A DNA stretch of 64,000 bases from NCBI RefSeq assembly GCF_002754195.1, contig NZ_PEEU01000001.1, positions 496,001-560,000 of the forward strand, read 5' to 3'. How positions within the stretch are numbered: the first letter of the stretch is position 1; each line of letters begins with the position of its first letter. This DNA comes from Flavobacterium sp. 9. Its GTDB lineage: Bacteria > Bacteroidota > Bacteroidia > Flavobacteriales > Flavobacteriaceae. The notes under the pieces are model-generated. The model saw only the letters and a list, made by a program, of their open reading frames with translations, was not told the DNA's origin and made no database searches. The translations under genes and the position numbers were made by a program. This document shows positions 34,410-42,838 of the stretch, in pieces.

Positions 34410-35498
34410 ATGAAGAAACTTATTTTACTCCCGATACTTGGGTTAATGCTCGTTTACGGATGTGGCAAAAAAGAAGAAATCAAAGATACAAAAGAGGAAA
34501 AATTTTGTATTGACAAAAACTTAAAAGAAAAAATCACAATCGAACCTGTAGAAAAACGTGCGGTTACGGAATCTATAAACCTTACCGGAAATATAACTTA
34601 TAATGGCGATCACGTAGTTCAGTTTAATAGTCTTGTTGAAGGTATTATTACCAAAACTACTTTCTCATTGGGCGATTATGTGAGAAAAGGACAAGTTTTG
34701 GCAGAAATAAAAAGTACGGAATTAAACAATATGCAATCTGAGAGTAAATCATTTCAATCTCAAATAGCAGTCGCACAACGCAATTTGCAAGCCACAAAAT
34801 CAATGTTTGATGACGGAATCTCTTCACAAAAAGATTTAATGCAAGCACAAAGCGAATTGGATGTTTTAAAATCTTCTCTTGAAAACGTAAAAGCAAATCT
34901 TGCCATGTTTAGTGCAAGCAGCGAAAGAGCCGTTTTCCAAATAAAAGCGCCAACTGAAGGATATATCGTAGCAAAAAATATTAGTCCGGGAATGCAAATT
35001 ACAGATTCCAGCGAACCTCTTTTTACTATTTCTGATCTTAAAGAAATCTGGGTTTTGGTAAATGTATATACCAGTAATCTGAAAAACGTAAGCGAAAATA
35101 TGTTGGTTGATGTTACAACTCCCGCATATCCCGGAGAAGTTTTTAAAGGGAAAATAAAAATGATGGCCAAAGTTTTTGATGCTGAAGAACATGTTCTAAA
35201 AGCAAGAATTGTAATGGAAAACCAGAACTTAAAATTAAAACCCGGAATGACCGCTGATATTATTATCGATAAAAGTAAAGGTGGCGAAATGTTAGCTTCG
35301 GTTCCTGCAAAAGCTGTCATTTTTGATAATAATCGCGATCATATTTTGATCTACAAAGACGATTGTACAATCGAAACCAGAGAAATTAATCCTGTTATAA
35401 AAAACAACAACTGGGTTTATTTTGATAAAGGAGTTAATGAAGGTGAAATGGTGATTACTAAAAATCAACTGTTAATTCACGAACGATTAAAAAACTAA
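34410..35498 (+). CDS. Heavy-metal-type RND adaptor lipoprotein (CzcB-like)
   Basis: A 362-residue membrane-fusion protein with lipobox VYGC (Cys 18). The lipoyl halves (GIITKTTFSLGDYVRKGQVLAEIKS and IKAPTEGYIVAKNISPGMQI), a hairpin of about 60 residues and the C-terminal barrel with TADIIIDKSKGGEMLASVPAKAV follow the CzcB/CusB order. The short mature N-terminus has two Cys (one in EKFCIDKN, one late in KDDCTIET) but no Met/His-rich metal tail. It lies 33 bases after the TolC-like gene and 34 before the permease gene. Confidence 0.9.
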   Translation: MKKLILLPILGLMLVYGCGKKEEIKDTKEEKFCIDKNLKEKITIEPVEKRAVTESINLTGNITYNGDHVVQFNSLVEGIITKTTFSLGDYVRKGQVLAEIKSTELNNMQSESKSFQSQIAVAQRNLQATKSMFDDGISSQKDLMQAQSELDVLKSSLENVKANLAMFSASSERAVFQIKAPTEGYIVAKNISPGMQITDSSEPLFTISDLKEIWVLVNVYTSNLKNVSENMLVDVTTPAYPGEVFKGKIKMMAKVFDAEEHVLKARIVMENQNLKLKPGMTADIIIDKSKGGEMLASVPAKAVIFDNNRDHILIYKDDCTIETREINPVIKNNNWVYFDKGVNEGEMVITKNQLLIHERLKN

Positions 35499-35532
35499 TT
35501 ATCCCTAAAAACGGATAAATACCATACAAGAC

Positions 35533-38500
35533 ATGAAAAAATTTGTACAAGGTCTGGTTGCTTTCTCGCTAAAAAACTCCCTTATAGTTTTTTTCCTGAC
35601 AGCCATACTACTAGTCGCCGGAATAGTTAGCTATATCCACACGCCCATCGAAGCTTTTCCCGATGTAACGAATACAAGAGCAAGAATCATTACGCAATGG
35701 CCTGGAAGAAGTGCCGAAGAAGTAGAGAAATTTATCACGCTTCCGATTTCGAAACAAATGAATACAATTCCTAAAAAAGCTGAAGTACGCTCTATTTCGC
35801 TTTTTGGATTATCAGTTGTAACGGTTTTATTTGATGATGATGTTGAGGATTTTTACGCACAACAATATGCTTCAAATCGCCTTAGCGGATTGGATTTACC
35901 GGAAGGTGCAGATGTTGATATTGAACCACCATCCGGAGCAACGGGTGAGATATTTAGATATGTAATCAAAAGTGATTTACCTATTAAGGAAATCAAAGCC
36001 ATTCAGGATTGGGTAATCGAAAGAGAACTAATCGCTGTTCCTGGAGTTGCCGATGTAGTGAGTTTTGGTGGAGAAGAAAAAAACTTCGAAATCAAAATTA
36101 ATCCAACGCAACTTGAAAATTATAATTTATCGGCACTTGATGTTTACGAAGCTGTTTCTAAAAGTAATGTAAACGTTGGTGGAGATGTTATTCAACGTGG
36201 CGATCAGGCTTACGTGGTAAGAGGTGTTGGTTTGATTAATAAAGTAGAAGATATTGGAAATATTTTGATCGAAACCAAAGGTTCATCGCCAATATTAGTA
36301 AAACACGTTGCCGAAGTTTCAATATCTGCCAAACCAAGATTAGGACAAGTTGGTTTAGATGGTGATGATGATGTTGTAGAAGGTATTGTCGTGATGTTGC
36401 GTGGAGAAAATCCGGGTGAAGTTATCAAGAGACTTAAAGACCGTTTGGCTGAAATTAACGAAAGAGTTTTGCCGGATAATGTAAAAATAGTTCCGTTTAT
36501 TGATCGTACAAAATTGGTAGATACAACGGTAAAAACGGTTACAAAAAACCTTGTAGAAGGGATTTTATTGGTTTCGTTAATCGTATTTATTTTCCTTTAT
36601 AACTGGAGAACTTCATTGATTGTGGCTTCTGTGATTCCGCTTTCGTTTTTGTTTGCAATTGTAATGTTGCGAATTCAGGGATTACCAGCGAACTTAATTT
36701 CTATGGGAGCTCTGGATTTTGGATTGCTCCTCGAAGGAACATTGGTCATCGTCGAGCAAGTATTTGTATCACTCGAGAAAAAAGCACATAAAGTAGGAAT
36801 GGAACGCTTTAATAGTATGAGCAAAATGGGGCTTATCAAAAAAAGTGTTGGTAGTGTTGCTACTTATATTTTCTTTGCCTTGATCATTTTGATTGTTGCT
36901 TTGATGCCAATTTTCTCTTTCACTAAAGTGGAAGGAAAAATGTTCTCTCCCCTAGCCTTTACGTTAAGTTATGCGCTTTTAGGATCGTTGATTTTATCTC
37001 TTACGTATGTTCCTGCAATGTGTAAAGTCATGTTGACGAAAAACATTGTAGAGAAAGAAAATATGATTTCGCGCTTCTTTAGAGAAAATCTGTATAAGTT
37101 ATTTCAATGGAGTACGAGACATCGCAAAACAACATTATATGCTTTCTTAGGTTTACTGGCAATATGTTGTGCTAAGTTCGCTTTTTATGGTTCAGAATTT
37201 ATTCCGAAATTGAATGAAGGAGCAATTTATGTACGAGCAACTTTGCCTAATAGTATCAATCTTGATGAAGCCGTTCGACTTACAAAAGAAATGAAAGGCA
37301 AAATCAGGAAGTTTGAAGAAGTAAAATTCGTTCTGACACAAACCGGACGACCAAATGACGGAACGGATCCAACCGGATTTTTTAATATTGAATTACACAT
37401 CGAATTAAAACATCAGGACGAATGGAAACGTGACATTAGTAAAGAAGAACTGATAGCCGAGATCAAGAAAGAACTTGATGTATATCCCGGAATTGGTTTT
37501 GGATTTAGTCAACCGATTCAGGATAATGTTGAAGAATATGTTGCGGGAGTAAAAAGCCCGTTGGTGATAAAGATTTTCGGAAATGATCTTTTTCAATTGG
37601 AAGAAATGGCTGCAAAAGTTGCCAAATCTATCAAAGATGTAAAAGGAATTGAAGATATAAATGTCTATAAAAATATCGGTTTGCCTGAATTAAGAATTCA
37701 GCTTGACGACGAAAAAATGGCGCGTTACGCGATTACAACCGCCGATGCGCAAGCCGTAATACGAATGACAATTGGAGGACAAGCAGCAACTAAATTCTAT
37801 GACGACGAAAAGATTTTTGATATCACTTTACGTTTTGAAAAAGAATATCGTGACTCAAAAGAAAAAATTGAAGATATTTTGATTCCAACCATGAATGGTA
37901 AAAAAGTTCCGCTAAAAGAAATTGCTACCGTAGAATATAAAACGGGACCAACTTTTATTTATCGTGAAGGAAACAGTCGATATATTGCCGTAGGTTTTAG
38001 TATTGAAGGACGAGATTTAGGAAGTACAATTGATGAAGCACAGAAAAAAGTAGCTGCCGAAGTAAAACTTCCAAAAGAAAATACAATGAAATGGGCAGGA
38101 GAATTTGAAAGTAAAGAAAGAGCTTCTAAACAATTGGCAATGATTGTTCCTGTAGTTTTAGTATTGATTTTATGCTTGTTATATTTCAACTTTGGGAATT
38201 TCAAAGATACTTTAGTTGCCATTAGCGCAATGCCTTATGCTTTTATTGGAGGATTCTTGTCGCTTTGGGTAACAGGAACCGTATTTGGAATCTCGGCAGG
38301 AATTGGTTTTATTATTCTGTTTGGAGTCAGTGCAATTGATAGTATTGTCCTCATCGGAATGATTAGAGAAAATATGCGAGCCGGAATGCACCTTAAAGAT
38401 GCAATTTCAAACGGAATTTACAGCAGAATTCGTCCTATTGTCATGATTGCTCTTATGGGATCTTTAGGATTATTGCCCGCAGCATTATCAACCGGAATGG

Positions 38501-38643
38501 GTTCTGAGGTTCAAAAACCATTAGCCATAATGATTGTTGGCGGATTGATAACCTGTATGTTTTTATCATTGACGGTATTGCCTCAAGTATTCTACTTGGT
38601 ATATCGCAAAAAAGACGCTGGTTATAGTGATTCAAAATCTTAA
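35533..38643 (+). CDS. Heavy-metal-type RND permease (CzcA/CusA-like)
   Basis: A 1036-residue inner-membrane pump of the HME-RND family with 12 TM helices, porter domains and the N-terminal HTPIEAFPDVTNTRARIITQ pattern. The TM4 proton-relay motif reads LDFGLLLEGTLVIVE: Asp 395 and Glu 408 match CzcA Asp 402 and Glu 415, but the middle acid is Glu 401 where CzcA has Asp 408. Its place behind TolC-like and CzcB-like genes and a two-component system indicates export of divalent or monovalent metal cations from periplasm or cytoplasm; which metal cannot be told. Confidence 0.92.
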   Translation: MKKFVQGLVAFSLKNSLIVFFLTAILLVAGIVSYIHTPIEAFPDVTNTRARIITQWPGRSAEEVEKFITLPISKQMNTIPKKAEVRSISLFGLSVVTVLFDDDVEDFYAQQYASNRLSGLDLPEGADVDIEPPSGATGEIFRYVIKSDLPIKEIKAIQDWVIERELIAVPGVADVVSFGGEEKNFEIKINPTQLENYNLSALDVYEAVSKSNVNVGGDVIQRGDQAYVVRGVGLINKVEDIGNILIETKGSSPILVKHVAEVSISAKPRLGQVGLDGDDDVVEGIVVMLRGENPGEVIKRLKDRLAEINERVLPDNVKIVPFIDRTKLVDTTVKTVTKNLVEGILLVSLIVFIFLYNWRTSLIVASVIPLSFLFAIVMLRIQGLPANLISMGALDFGLLLEGTLVIVEQVFVSLEKKAHKVGMERFNSMSKMGLIKKSVGSVATYIFFALIILIVALMPIFSFTKVEGKMFSPLAFTLSYALLGSLILSLTYVPAMCKVMLTKNIVEKENMISRFFRENLYKLFQWSTRHRKTTLYAFLGLLAICCAKFAFYGSEFIPKLNEGAIYVRATLPNSINLDEAVRLTKEMKGKIRKFEEVKFVLTQTGRPNDGTDPTGFFNIELHIELKHQDEWKRDISKEELIAEIKKELDVYPGIGFGFSQPIQDNVEEYVAGVKSPLVIKIFGNDLFQLEEMAAKVAKSIKDVKGIEDINVYKNIGLPELRIQLDDEKMARYAITTADAQAVIRMTIGGQAATKFYDDEKIFDITLRFEKEYRDSKEKIEDILIPTMNGKKVPLKEIATVEYKTGPTFIYREGNSRYIAVGFSIEGRDLGSTIDEAQKKVAAEVKLPKENTMKWAGEFESKERASKQLAMIVPVVLVLILCLLYFNFGNFKDTLVAISAMPYAFIGGFLSLWVTGTVFGISAGIGFIILFGVSAIDSIVLIGMIRENMRAGMHLKDAISNGIYSRIRPIVMIALMGSLGLLPAALSTGMGSEVQKPLAIMIVGGLITCMFLSLTVLPQVFYLVYRKKDAGYSDSKS

Positions 38644-38652
38644 TCAAATCTA

Positions 38653-38691
38653 AATACACCTTTGAACAATATGTTTAAAGGTGTATTTTTT
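38653..38691 (+). terminator. Terminator of the metal efflux operon
   Basis: AATACACCTTTGAAC (38653-38667) pairs with GTTTAAAGGTGTATT (38673-38687) with one G-T pair, followed by a T-run. Confidence 0.88.
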
Positions 38692-38714
38692 TATTATGCC
38701 AATAACTACTCATC

Positions 38715-39278
38715 ATGAAATACAGCTATTATTTTGCGATAATTTCTTTCTTATTAATTTCTTGCGAATCAAAAATTCCCATTGAAATTAAACAAAATGA
38801 ATCTAAGGAAATGGTACAAATTATTCCAAGTTCAGTAAAAGACAGCGTTCTTATAGCTATCCCAACAGAATTTGAAATAAAAATAAATTCTTCTGTTAAA
38901 TATATTACCTGGCATTATGTAGGCGATGGAAAAACCTTGTGGAATGATGCTTTTGACTATCAGATTTATGAAGCATCACCATTATATCAATTGGATGTTT
39001 ATGAAATATTCACGCAGAAAAAGACTCGGATTATTAAAAAAGAAAGAAAACATCTTATTGCTCTAAAAGAAGCTTTATCGTTATTAAAAAAATACAATGC
39101 TCAATCTTTGGATAATTTAAAGTTTGGAGAAATCATAAAACTGAGCTCTTACGATAAATTCAAAAAAGAAAATAAAGTGTTGGTTGATGATTTCAGAAAA
39201 ATTAATGACTCGATTAAATTTAGGGTTATGAAAGGAGATGGAAGTTTTTTTTATTTGCGTAAAAAAATCGATTGGTAA
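38715..39278 (+). CDS. Lipoprotein of unknown function
   Basis: A 187-residue lipoprotein with lipobox LISC (Cys 16). The mature part has one clear beta segment (VKYITWHYVGDGKTLWNDAFDYQIY) and Lys-rich helices. No family recognised. It follows the metal-efflux terminator closely but has its own transcription unit. Confidence 0.6.
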   Translation: MKYSYYFAIISFLLISCESKIPIEIKQNESKEMVQIIPSSVKDSVLIAIPTEFEIKINSSVKYITWHYVGDGKTLWNDAFDYQIYEASPLYQLDVYEIFTQKKTRIIKKERKHLIALKEALSLLKKYNAQSLDNLKFGEIIKLSSYDKFKKENKVLVDDFRKINDSIKFRVMKGDGSFFYLRKKIDW

Positions 39279-39335
39279 TTTCTTCAAATATTTAGAGCGA
39301 CAATCTATATAAATAAATCTTAAAATTTAAATTTC

Positions 39336-39369
39336 GTTTTGAATATATGTAGTTAACTACATATATTTG
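39336..39369 (+). promoter_or_regulatory. Promoter overlapped by a 24-bp perfect palindrome
   Basis: Half-site ATATATGTAGTT (39343-39354) is followed directly by its reverse complement (39355-39366). A TTTTG lies just before it (39336-39340) and TATATTTG (39362-39369) overlaps its end, so the palindrome fills the spacer of a TTTG / TAnnTTTG promoter. This is the position expected for a repressor operator. Confidence 0.7.
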
Positions 39370-39432
39370 TCAAAAAATATTCTCACGGCTTGATATAACT
39401 TAAATCGGCGGTGCTTGAAATACAAAAAACGA

Positions 39433-39885
39433 ATGAAAAACAATACACCTCAAACCACTTCAGAAAATACCATTAAAATTGAAAAAGTTCAAGATCACAA
39501 TCTAATTGAAACTGCATTTGCCATTAGAAGACAAGTTTTTGTAGAAGAACAAAACGTGTCGCCAGAACGTGAATCAATGGATGATGATGAAGCAATTCAT
39601 TATTTAGCAACAGTAAACGGAGAACCAGCCGGAGCTGCAAGATATCGAAAAATGGAAAAAGGCGCAAAAATTGAAAGAATTGCGGTTCTAAATACCTTCC
39701 GTGGAAAGCGAATTGGGGAAGCTATTTTATTAAAAATTCTAGACGATTTAAAAAACGAAGAGAAAGTATATTTATACGCTCAGGTAAATGCAAGTCAGTT
39801 TTATATTAAAAACGGATTCAAACAAACTGATAATTATTTTCTGGATGCCGGAATTGAGCACGTTGAAATGGATTTTATAAAATAA
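39433..39885 (+). CDS. GNAT N-acyltransferase (ElaA-like)
   Basis: A 150-residue GNAT protein: AFAIRRQVFVEEQNVS at the N-terminus, IHYLATVNGEPAGAARYRK, the acetyl-CoA loop RIAVLNTFRGKRIGEAIL (RxxGxG-like), and YLYAQVNASQFYIKNGFKQT. This is the ElaA/acyl-homoserine-like subgroup with an RRQVFVEEQ start. I prefer ATG 39433 over the in-frame TTG 18 bases upstream. A palindromic operator sits in its promoter, so expression is probably repressed until a signal appears. Confidence 0.85.
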   Translation: MKNNTPQTTSENTIKIEKVQDHNLIETAFAIRRQVFVEEQNVSPERESMDDDEAIHYLATVNGEPAGAARYRKMEKGAKIERIAVLNTFRGKRIGEAILLKILDDLKNEEKVYLYAQVNASQFYIKNGFKQTDNYFLDAGIEHVEMDFIK

Positions 39886-39897
39886 TTTTTATTAAAA

Positions 39898-40048
39898 GCT
39901 CCGGAGGAGCAACATATTTATAGCAAATATAAAATATTCAAAACAGAGCCCCAGCGGAGCGATACCGAATACAATATATATCACCCGCCGCCGCGGATTC
40001 TGAAAAACACAATACATGAATTCTATAAATATGTTGTCCCTCTGGGAC
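39898..40048. repeat. Hairpin-ended repeat element, 151 bp
   Basis: Begins with hairpin GCTCC-GGA-GGAGC, ends with GTCCC-TCT-GGGAC, and just inside has a 14-bp perfect inverted repeat CAACATATTTATAG (39910-39923) / CTATAAATATGTTG (40023-40036). A related element with the same layout lies at 57615-57775. Confidence 0.8.
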
Positions 40049-40081
40049 TTACTATATTAATAATAATCTAACACATATTGT

Positions 40082-40915
40082 TCAGATACTCAAAGATTTT
40101 TTAAATTCTGATGGTGATGTTCCTGTGCTTCGCATAATGAATTTATTAAAATGACTACTGTCAATAAATCCTAAGTCATTGCTGATTTCTGAAAAAGTCA
40201 GATTGCTTTTGCTCAGTTTTTCTGTTACAACTTTAAGTTTAGTTTGTTCGATATAATCTCTTAAAGTAATATTTAAGTGAGTTTTAAAATATTCGCCAAT
40301 GTAATTAATCGAAACATTAAAATGATTGGCCATTTCTTTTTTCTTCAGCAGATGCGGGTTCGCAATATTCGATCTGATATAACTTAAAATAGTATCAATC
40401 TTTAAAACTTCGGTGGTTTGAAACTCTAGATTGCTTTCATTTATAATTGCATTTCTTCGGATTATTTGAATTAATGACATCATCAAACTCTTGATTATGA
40501 TTTCGTTTTGACCTTTTGGTTTAGCTACTTCATCCAGAATTTTTAGAATAACAATTTCGCAAAACGTTTTATCTTCTTCCAGGAAAATTAGATTTCCATT
40601 GGTTTGATTGTGATAATAAAACAACTTTTCGATTTCTTCAATTTCTTTTTTATTCGAAAAAAAACTAGGCAAAAAACGCAGACAATGAAACTTTGTTGGT
40701 TCAAGTGTTTTGAAAGAATGATAATCCTTTGGCGTAAGCAAATAAATATCATGCTTTTGATAATTATGAGGAATCGAATTTAGTATATGATTTCCGGTTC
40801 CGTATTCTATATATAATAGTTCGAAAAAATTATGTCGGTGGACTTCCTTTTTCCAGGTAAGTTCTTCGACCGAATAAATTTCGAAATCTTTGTATATAAA
40901 AAACGTGTCTTTCAT
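40082..40915 (-). CDS. AraC-family transcriptional regulator
   Basis: A 277-residue regulator with an N-terminal cupin (EVHRHNFFELLYIEYGTGNHILNSIPH) and a C-terminal AraC HTH pair (KKEMANHFNVSINYIGEYFKTHLNITLRDYI and LTFSEISNDLGFIDSSHFNKFIMRSTGTSPSEFKK). Divergent from the ketopantoate-reductase-like gene across 100 bases that hold a pair of direct repeats, which makes control of that gene and of itself likely. Confidence 0.9.
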   Translation of the reverse strand: MKDTFFIYKDFEIYSVEELTWKKEVHRHNFFELLYIEYGTGNHILNSIPHNYQKHDIYLLTPKDYHSFKTLEPTKFHCLRFLPSFFSNKKEIEEIEKLFYYHNQTNGNLIFLEEDKTFCEIVILKILDEVAKPKGQNEIIIKSLMMSLIQIIRRNAIINESNLEFQTTEVLKIDTILSYIRSNIANPHLLKKKEMANHFNVSINYIGEYFKTHLNITLRDYIEQTKLKVVTEKLSKSNLTFSEISNDLGFIDSSHFNKFIMRSTGTSPSEFKKSLSI

Positions 40916-40918
40916 AAT

Positions 40919-40953
40919 CCTATATTTTTACAAATATAACCTATATTTTTACA
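40919..40953. promoter_or_regulatory. Direct-repeat pair, likely AraC-type binding site
   Basis: CCTATATTTTTACA occurs at 40919-40932 and 40940-40953, spaced exactly 21 bases (two helical turns). The minus-strand -7 box TATATTTG (40938-40931) of the AraC gene lies across the first repeat and the gap. Confidence 0.65.
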
Positions 40954-41015
40954 TCAATTAATGATCTTGAACCTATTTACTTTGCATCAGAAATTAAAAC
41001 CTAAAATACTACAAT

Positions 41016-41945
41016 ATGAACTCAGATACAATAAAAATAGGAATTCTTGGAATTGGTGGAATCGGCGGATTTGTTGGCGCACCTTTAGCCAAAAAATATA
41101 AAAACACTTCGACAAATATTATATTTATATGTCGAGGCGAAACTAAAAAAGCGATTCAAAATGATGGTTTATTATTTGAATCTAAAGGTATAACAGAAAC
41201 TATATTTCCAGATTTAACATCAGATAATCCAACAGAAATTGGTGTTCTGAATGTACTGATTCTTACTTGTAAATCTTATTCTATAAACAATATATTAGAA
41301 ACTTATAAAGATTGCATAAACGATGAAACAATTATAATCACTTTGCAAAATGTGGTCAATGCCAAAGAAATAATTCAGAAAACTTTACCAGAAGCTAATC
41401 ATATTATGGAAGGTTGTATTTATGTAGCTTCGAATGTAAAGAAACCAGGGCACATTCAGCATGTTGGCGGACCTGGAAAAATTTTCGTTGGAGGAAAAGA
41501 AAACAAAGCATTGATTGATTTATTAATTGCCGGAGGTTTAGACATTACATATGTTGCCAATATCAACGAAATTTTATGGAAGAAATATTTATTTGTTGCG
41601 CCAGTTGCTGCAATAACGTCGGCATATAAAGTTACGTTTGGTCAACTTCTCGAAGATCAAAATCTAATGCACATTCTGGAAAACATGATGATCGAAATTC
41701 AGTCACTTGCCGCAAAAAACAATATCATTTTGACGAATGAAGATATTCAAATTTCTAAAGATTTATTGACTAAATTTCCGTTTGAATCTAAATCGTCTCT
41801 TCAATTGGATTTTGAAAATCATAATCAAACCGAGAAACAATTTTTAGTGGATTATGTTATTGAAAATGCTGTTAAATACGGAATTGAAACTCCTTATTAT
41901 AATGGCGTGAATGAAAAAATAAATACTCTTTATGGGGTTTCTTAA
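41016..41945 (+). CDS. Ketopantoate reductase-family oxidoreductase (PanE/ApbA-like)
   Basis: A 309-residue NADPH-dependent reductase: KIGILGIGGIGGFVGAPLA is the nucleotide-binding loop, RGETKKAIQNDGL the phosphate-recognising segment, TCKSYS and LQNVVNAKEII match family blocks, and the catalytic Lys is in EILWKKYLFVAPVAAITS. True PanE makes pantoate for coenzyme A, but placement next to an AraC regulator suggests an inducible relative with another 2-keto substrate. Confidence 0.85.
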   Translation: MNSDTIKIGILGIGGIGGFVGAPLAKKYKNTSTNIIFICRGETKKAIQNDGLLFESKGITETIFPDLTSDNPTEIGVLNVLILTCKSYSINNILETYKDCINDETIIITLQNVVNAKEIIQKTLPEANHIMEGCIYVASNVKKPGHIQHVGGPGKIFVGGKENKALIDLLIAGGLDITYVANINEILWKKYLFVAPVAAITSAYKVTFGQLLEDQNLMHILENMMIEIQSLAAKNNIILTNEDIQISKDLLTKFPFESKSSLQLDFENHNQTEKQFLVDYVIENAVKYGIETPYYNGVNEKINTLYGVS

Positions 41946-41967
41946 CATGAGAGTAAGAGTTTTATCT

Positions 41968-41984
41968 TAACTTTGTTGATCAAC
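41968..41984 (+). promoter_or_regulatory. -7 box and palindrome before the toxin-antitoxin pair
   Basis: TAACTTTG at 41968-41975 fits the -7 consensus, and GTTGATCAAC at 41975-41984 is a perfect 10-bp palindrome at the likely transcription start, as expected for autoregulation by a toxin-antitoxin complex. Confidence 0.5.
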
Positions 41985-42001
41985 TTTAGTAAATTAACAT
42001 C

Positions 42002-42229
42002 ATGCAAGCAATTAACATCACAGCATATATGGAAGACGCTTCTCAAATAGAAGCTGTAAAAGCTTTTATGAAAGCGCTAAAGATAAAGTTTGAAATAGCG
42101 AATGTAAAATCCTATGAATTATCTGCTGAACAACAGGAAATTTTAGATAGTCAAATTAATTCAGACAAAAATTTATATACAGATGCTGAATCTATATATA
42201 CTGATCTAAAAAAGAAATATGAATTATAA
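42002..42229 (+). CDS. Antitoxin-like protein of a ParE-type module
   Basis: A 75-residue protein beginning MQAINITAYMEDASQIEAVKAFMKALKIKFEI, a ribbon-like strand and helix, and ending in an acidic helical tail (ESIYTDLKKKYEL). This is the small DUF2683-like antitoxin type often found in Bacteroidota before RelE/ParE genes. It overlaps the toxin gene by 11 bases, so the two are coupled. Confidence 0.75.
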   Translation: MQAINITAYMEDASQIEAVKAFMKALKIKFEIANVKSYELSAEQQEILDSQINSDKNLYTDAESIYTDLKKKYEL

Positions 42230-42518
42230 GATTATCGTTTCTCCAATTGCATTAAAAAACATTGAAGAAGCTATTGAATATTATATTTTAAAATCAACTA
42301 AAAAGGTAGCTCTAGACTTTCTTAATGACTATAAAAGTATTTATAAAGCTTTAAAGATAAATCCCTTCTATCAATTTCACGACAACAATTATCGATTTTT
42401 ACCTTTTAAAAAGTTTCCATACGTAGCTTTTTTCATTGTTGACGAATTATCAAAAACTGTTTTTCTAAATGCAATTTTTCATACTTCTCAACATCCTGAA
42501 AAATATCCCTCAAAATAA
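42219..42518 (+). CDS. RelE/ParE-family toxin
   Basis: A 99-residue toxin fold: YKIIVSPIALKNIEEAIEYYILKSTKKVALDFLNDYKSIYKAL is the ParE-type helical hairpin, then NYRFLPFKKFPYVAFFIVDELSKTVFLNAIFHTSQHP is the beta-sheet with the typical R-F-PYV-F and final H pattern. ParE members poison gyrase and RelE members cut mRNA; the longer helical hairpin favours ParE, but sequence alone does not decide. Confidence 0.85.
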   Translation: MNYKIIVSPIALKNIEEAIEYYILKSTKKVALDFLNDYKSIYKALKINPFYQFHDNNYRFLPFKKFPYVAFFIVDELSKTVFLNAIFHTSQHPEKYPSK

Positions 42519-42572
42519 AAAAGTATAGACGGGTTAAAACTAGAAATCTTATAAAAAAAGATATTTTCTCGC

Positions 42573-42650
42573 TTAGCCCTGATCGAAACGGCATCCTTTT
42601 ATCCGCCGCGGCGGATAAAAGATATAGTGTAGAGCAGGAAAAGAAGTCTT
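42573..42650 (+). ncRNA. Structured dispersed element, copy D
   Basis: Same framework as the copies at 9259, 16036 and 23202: AGCCCTGAT, GGCATCC, apical hairpin, AAAAGATATAG, AGAGCAGGAAA. Here the apical stem is a 26-base perfect palindrome (42596-42621) centred on CCGCCGCGGCGG. It lies just downstream of the toxin gene. Confidence 0.6.
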
Positions 42651-42795
42651 GAAATATCAAAAATGTTCTGCTCCTCAAAAAAAATAAAATTAAAAAAACC
42701 TTATAATTAAAGGCTTTTAGAAGTTTTTAATACTTGTCTATACAACAATAAGAAAATATTATGACAAAATTATTTCATTATTAGAAAAACCGTCA

Positions 42796-42828
42796 TACAT
42801 TTGCTTAACGGTGTTAAACAATTTAATA
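42796..42828 (+). promoter_or_regulatory. tetR promoter with operator copy 1
   Basis: TACATTTG (-7 box, 42796-42803) is followed at once by the operator-like motif at 42804-42828, whose core TTAAC-GGT-GTTAA is a perfect palindrome and whose tail is AATTTAATA. The motif would cover the transcription start and so block the gene's own promoter. Confidence 0.75.
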
Positions 42829-42838
42829 CTCATTAAAA

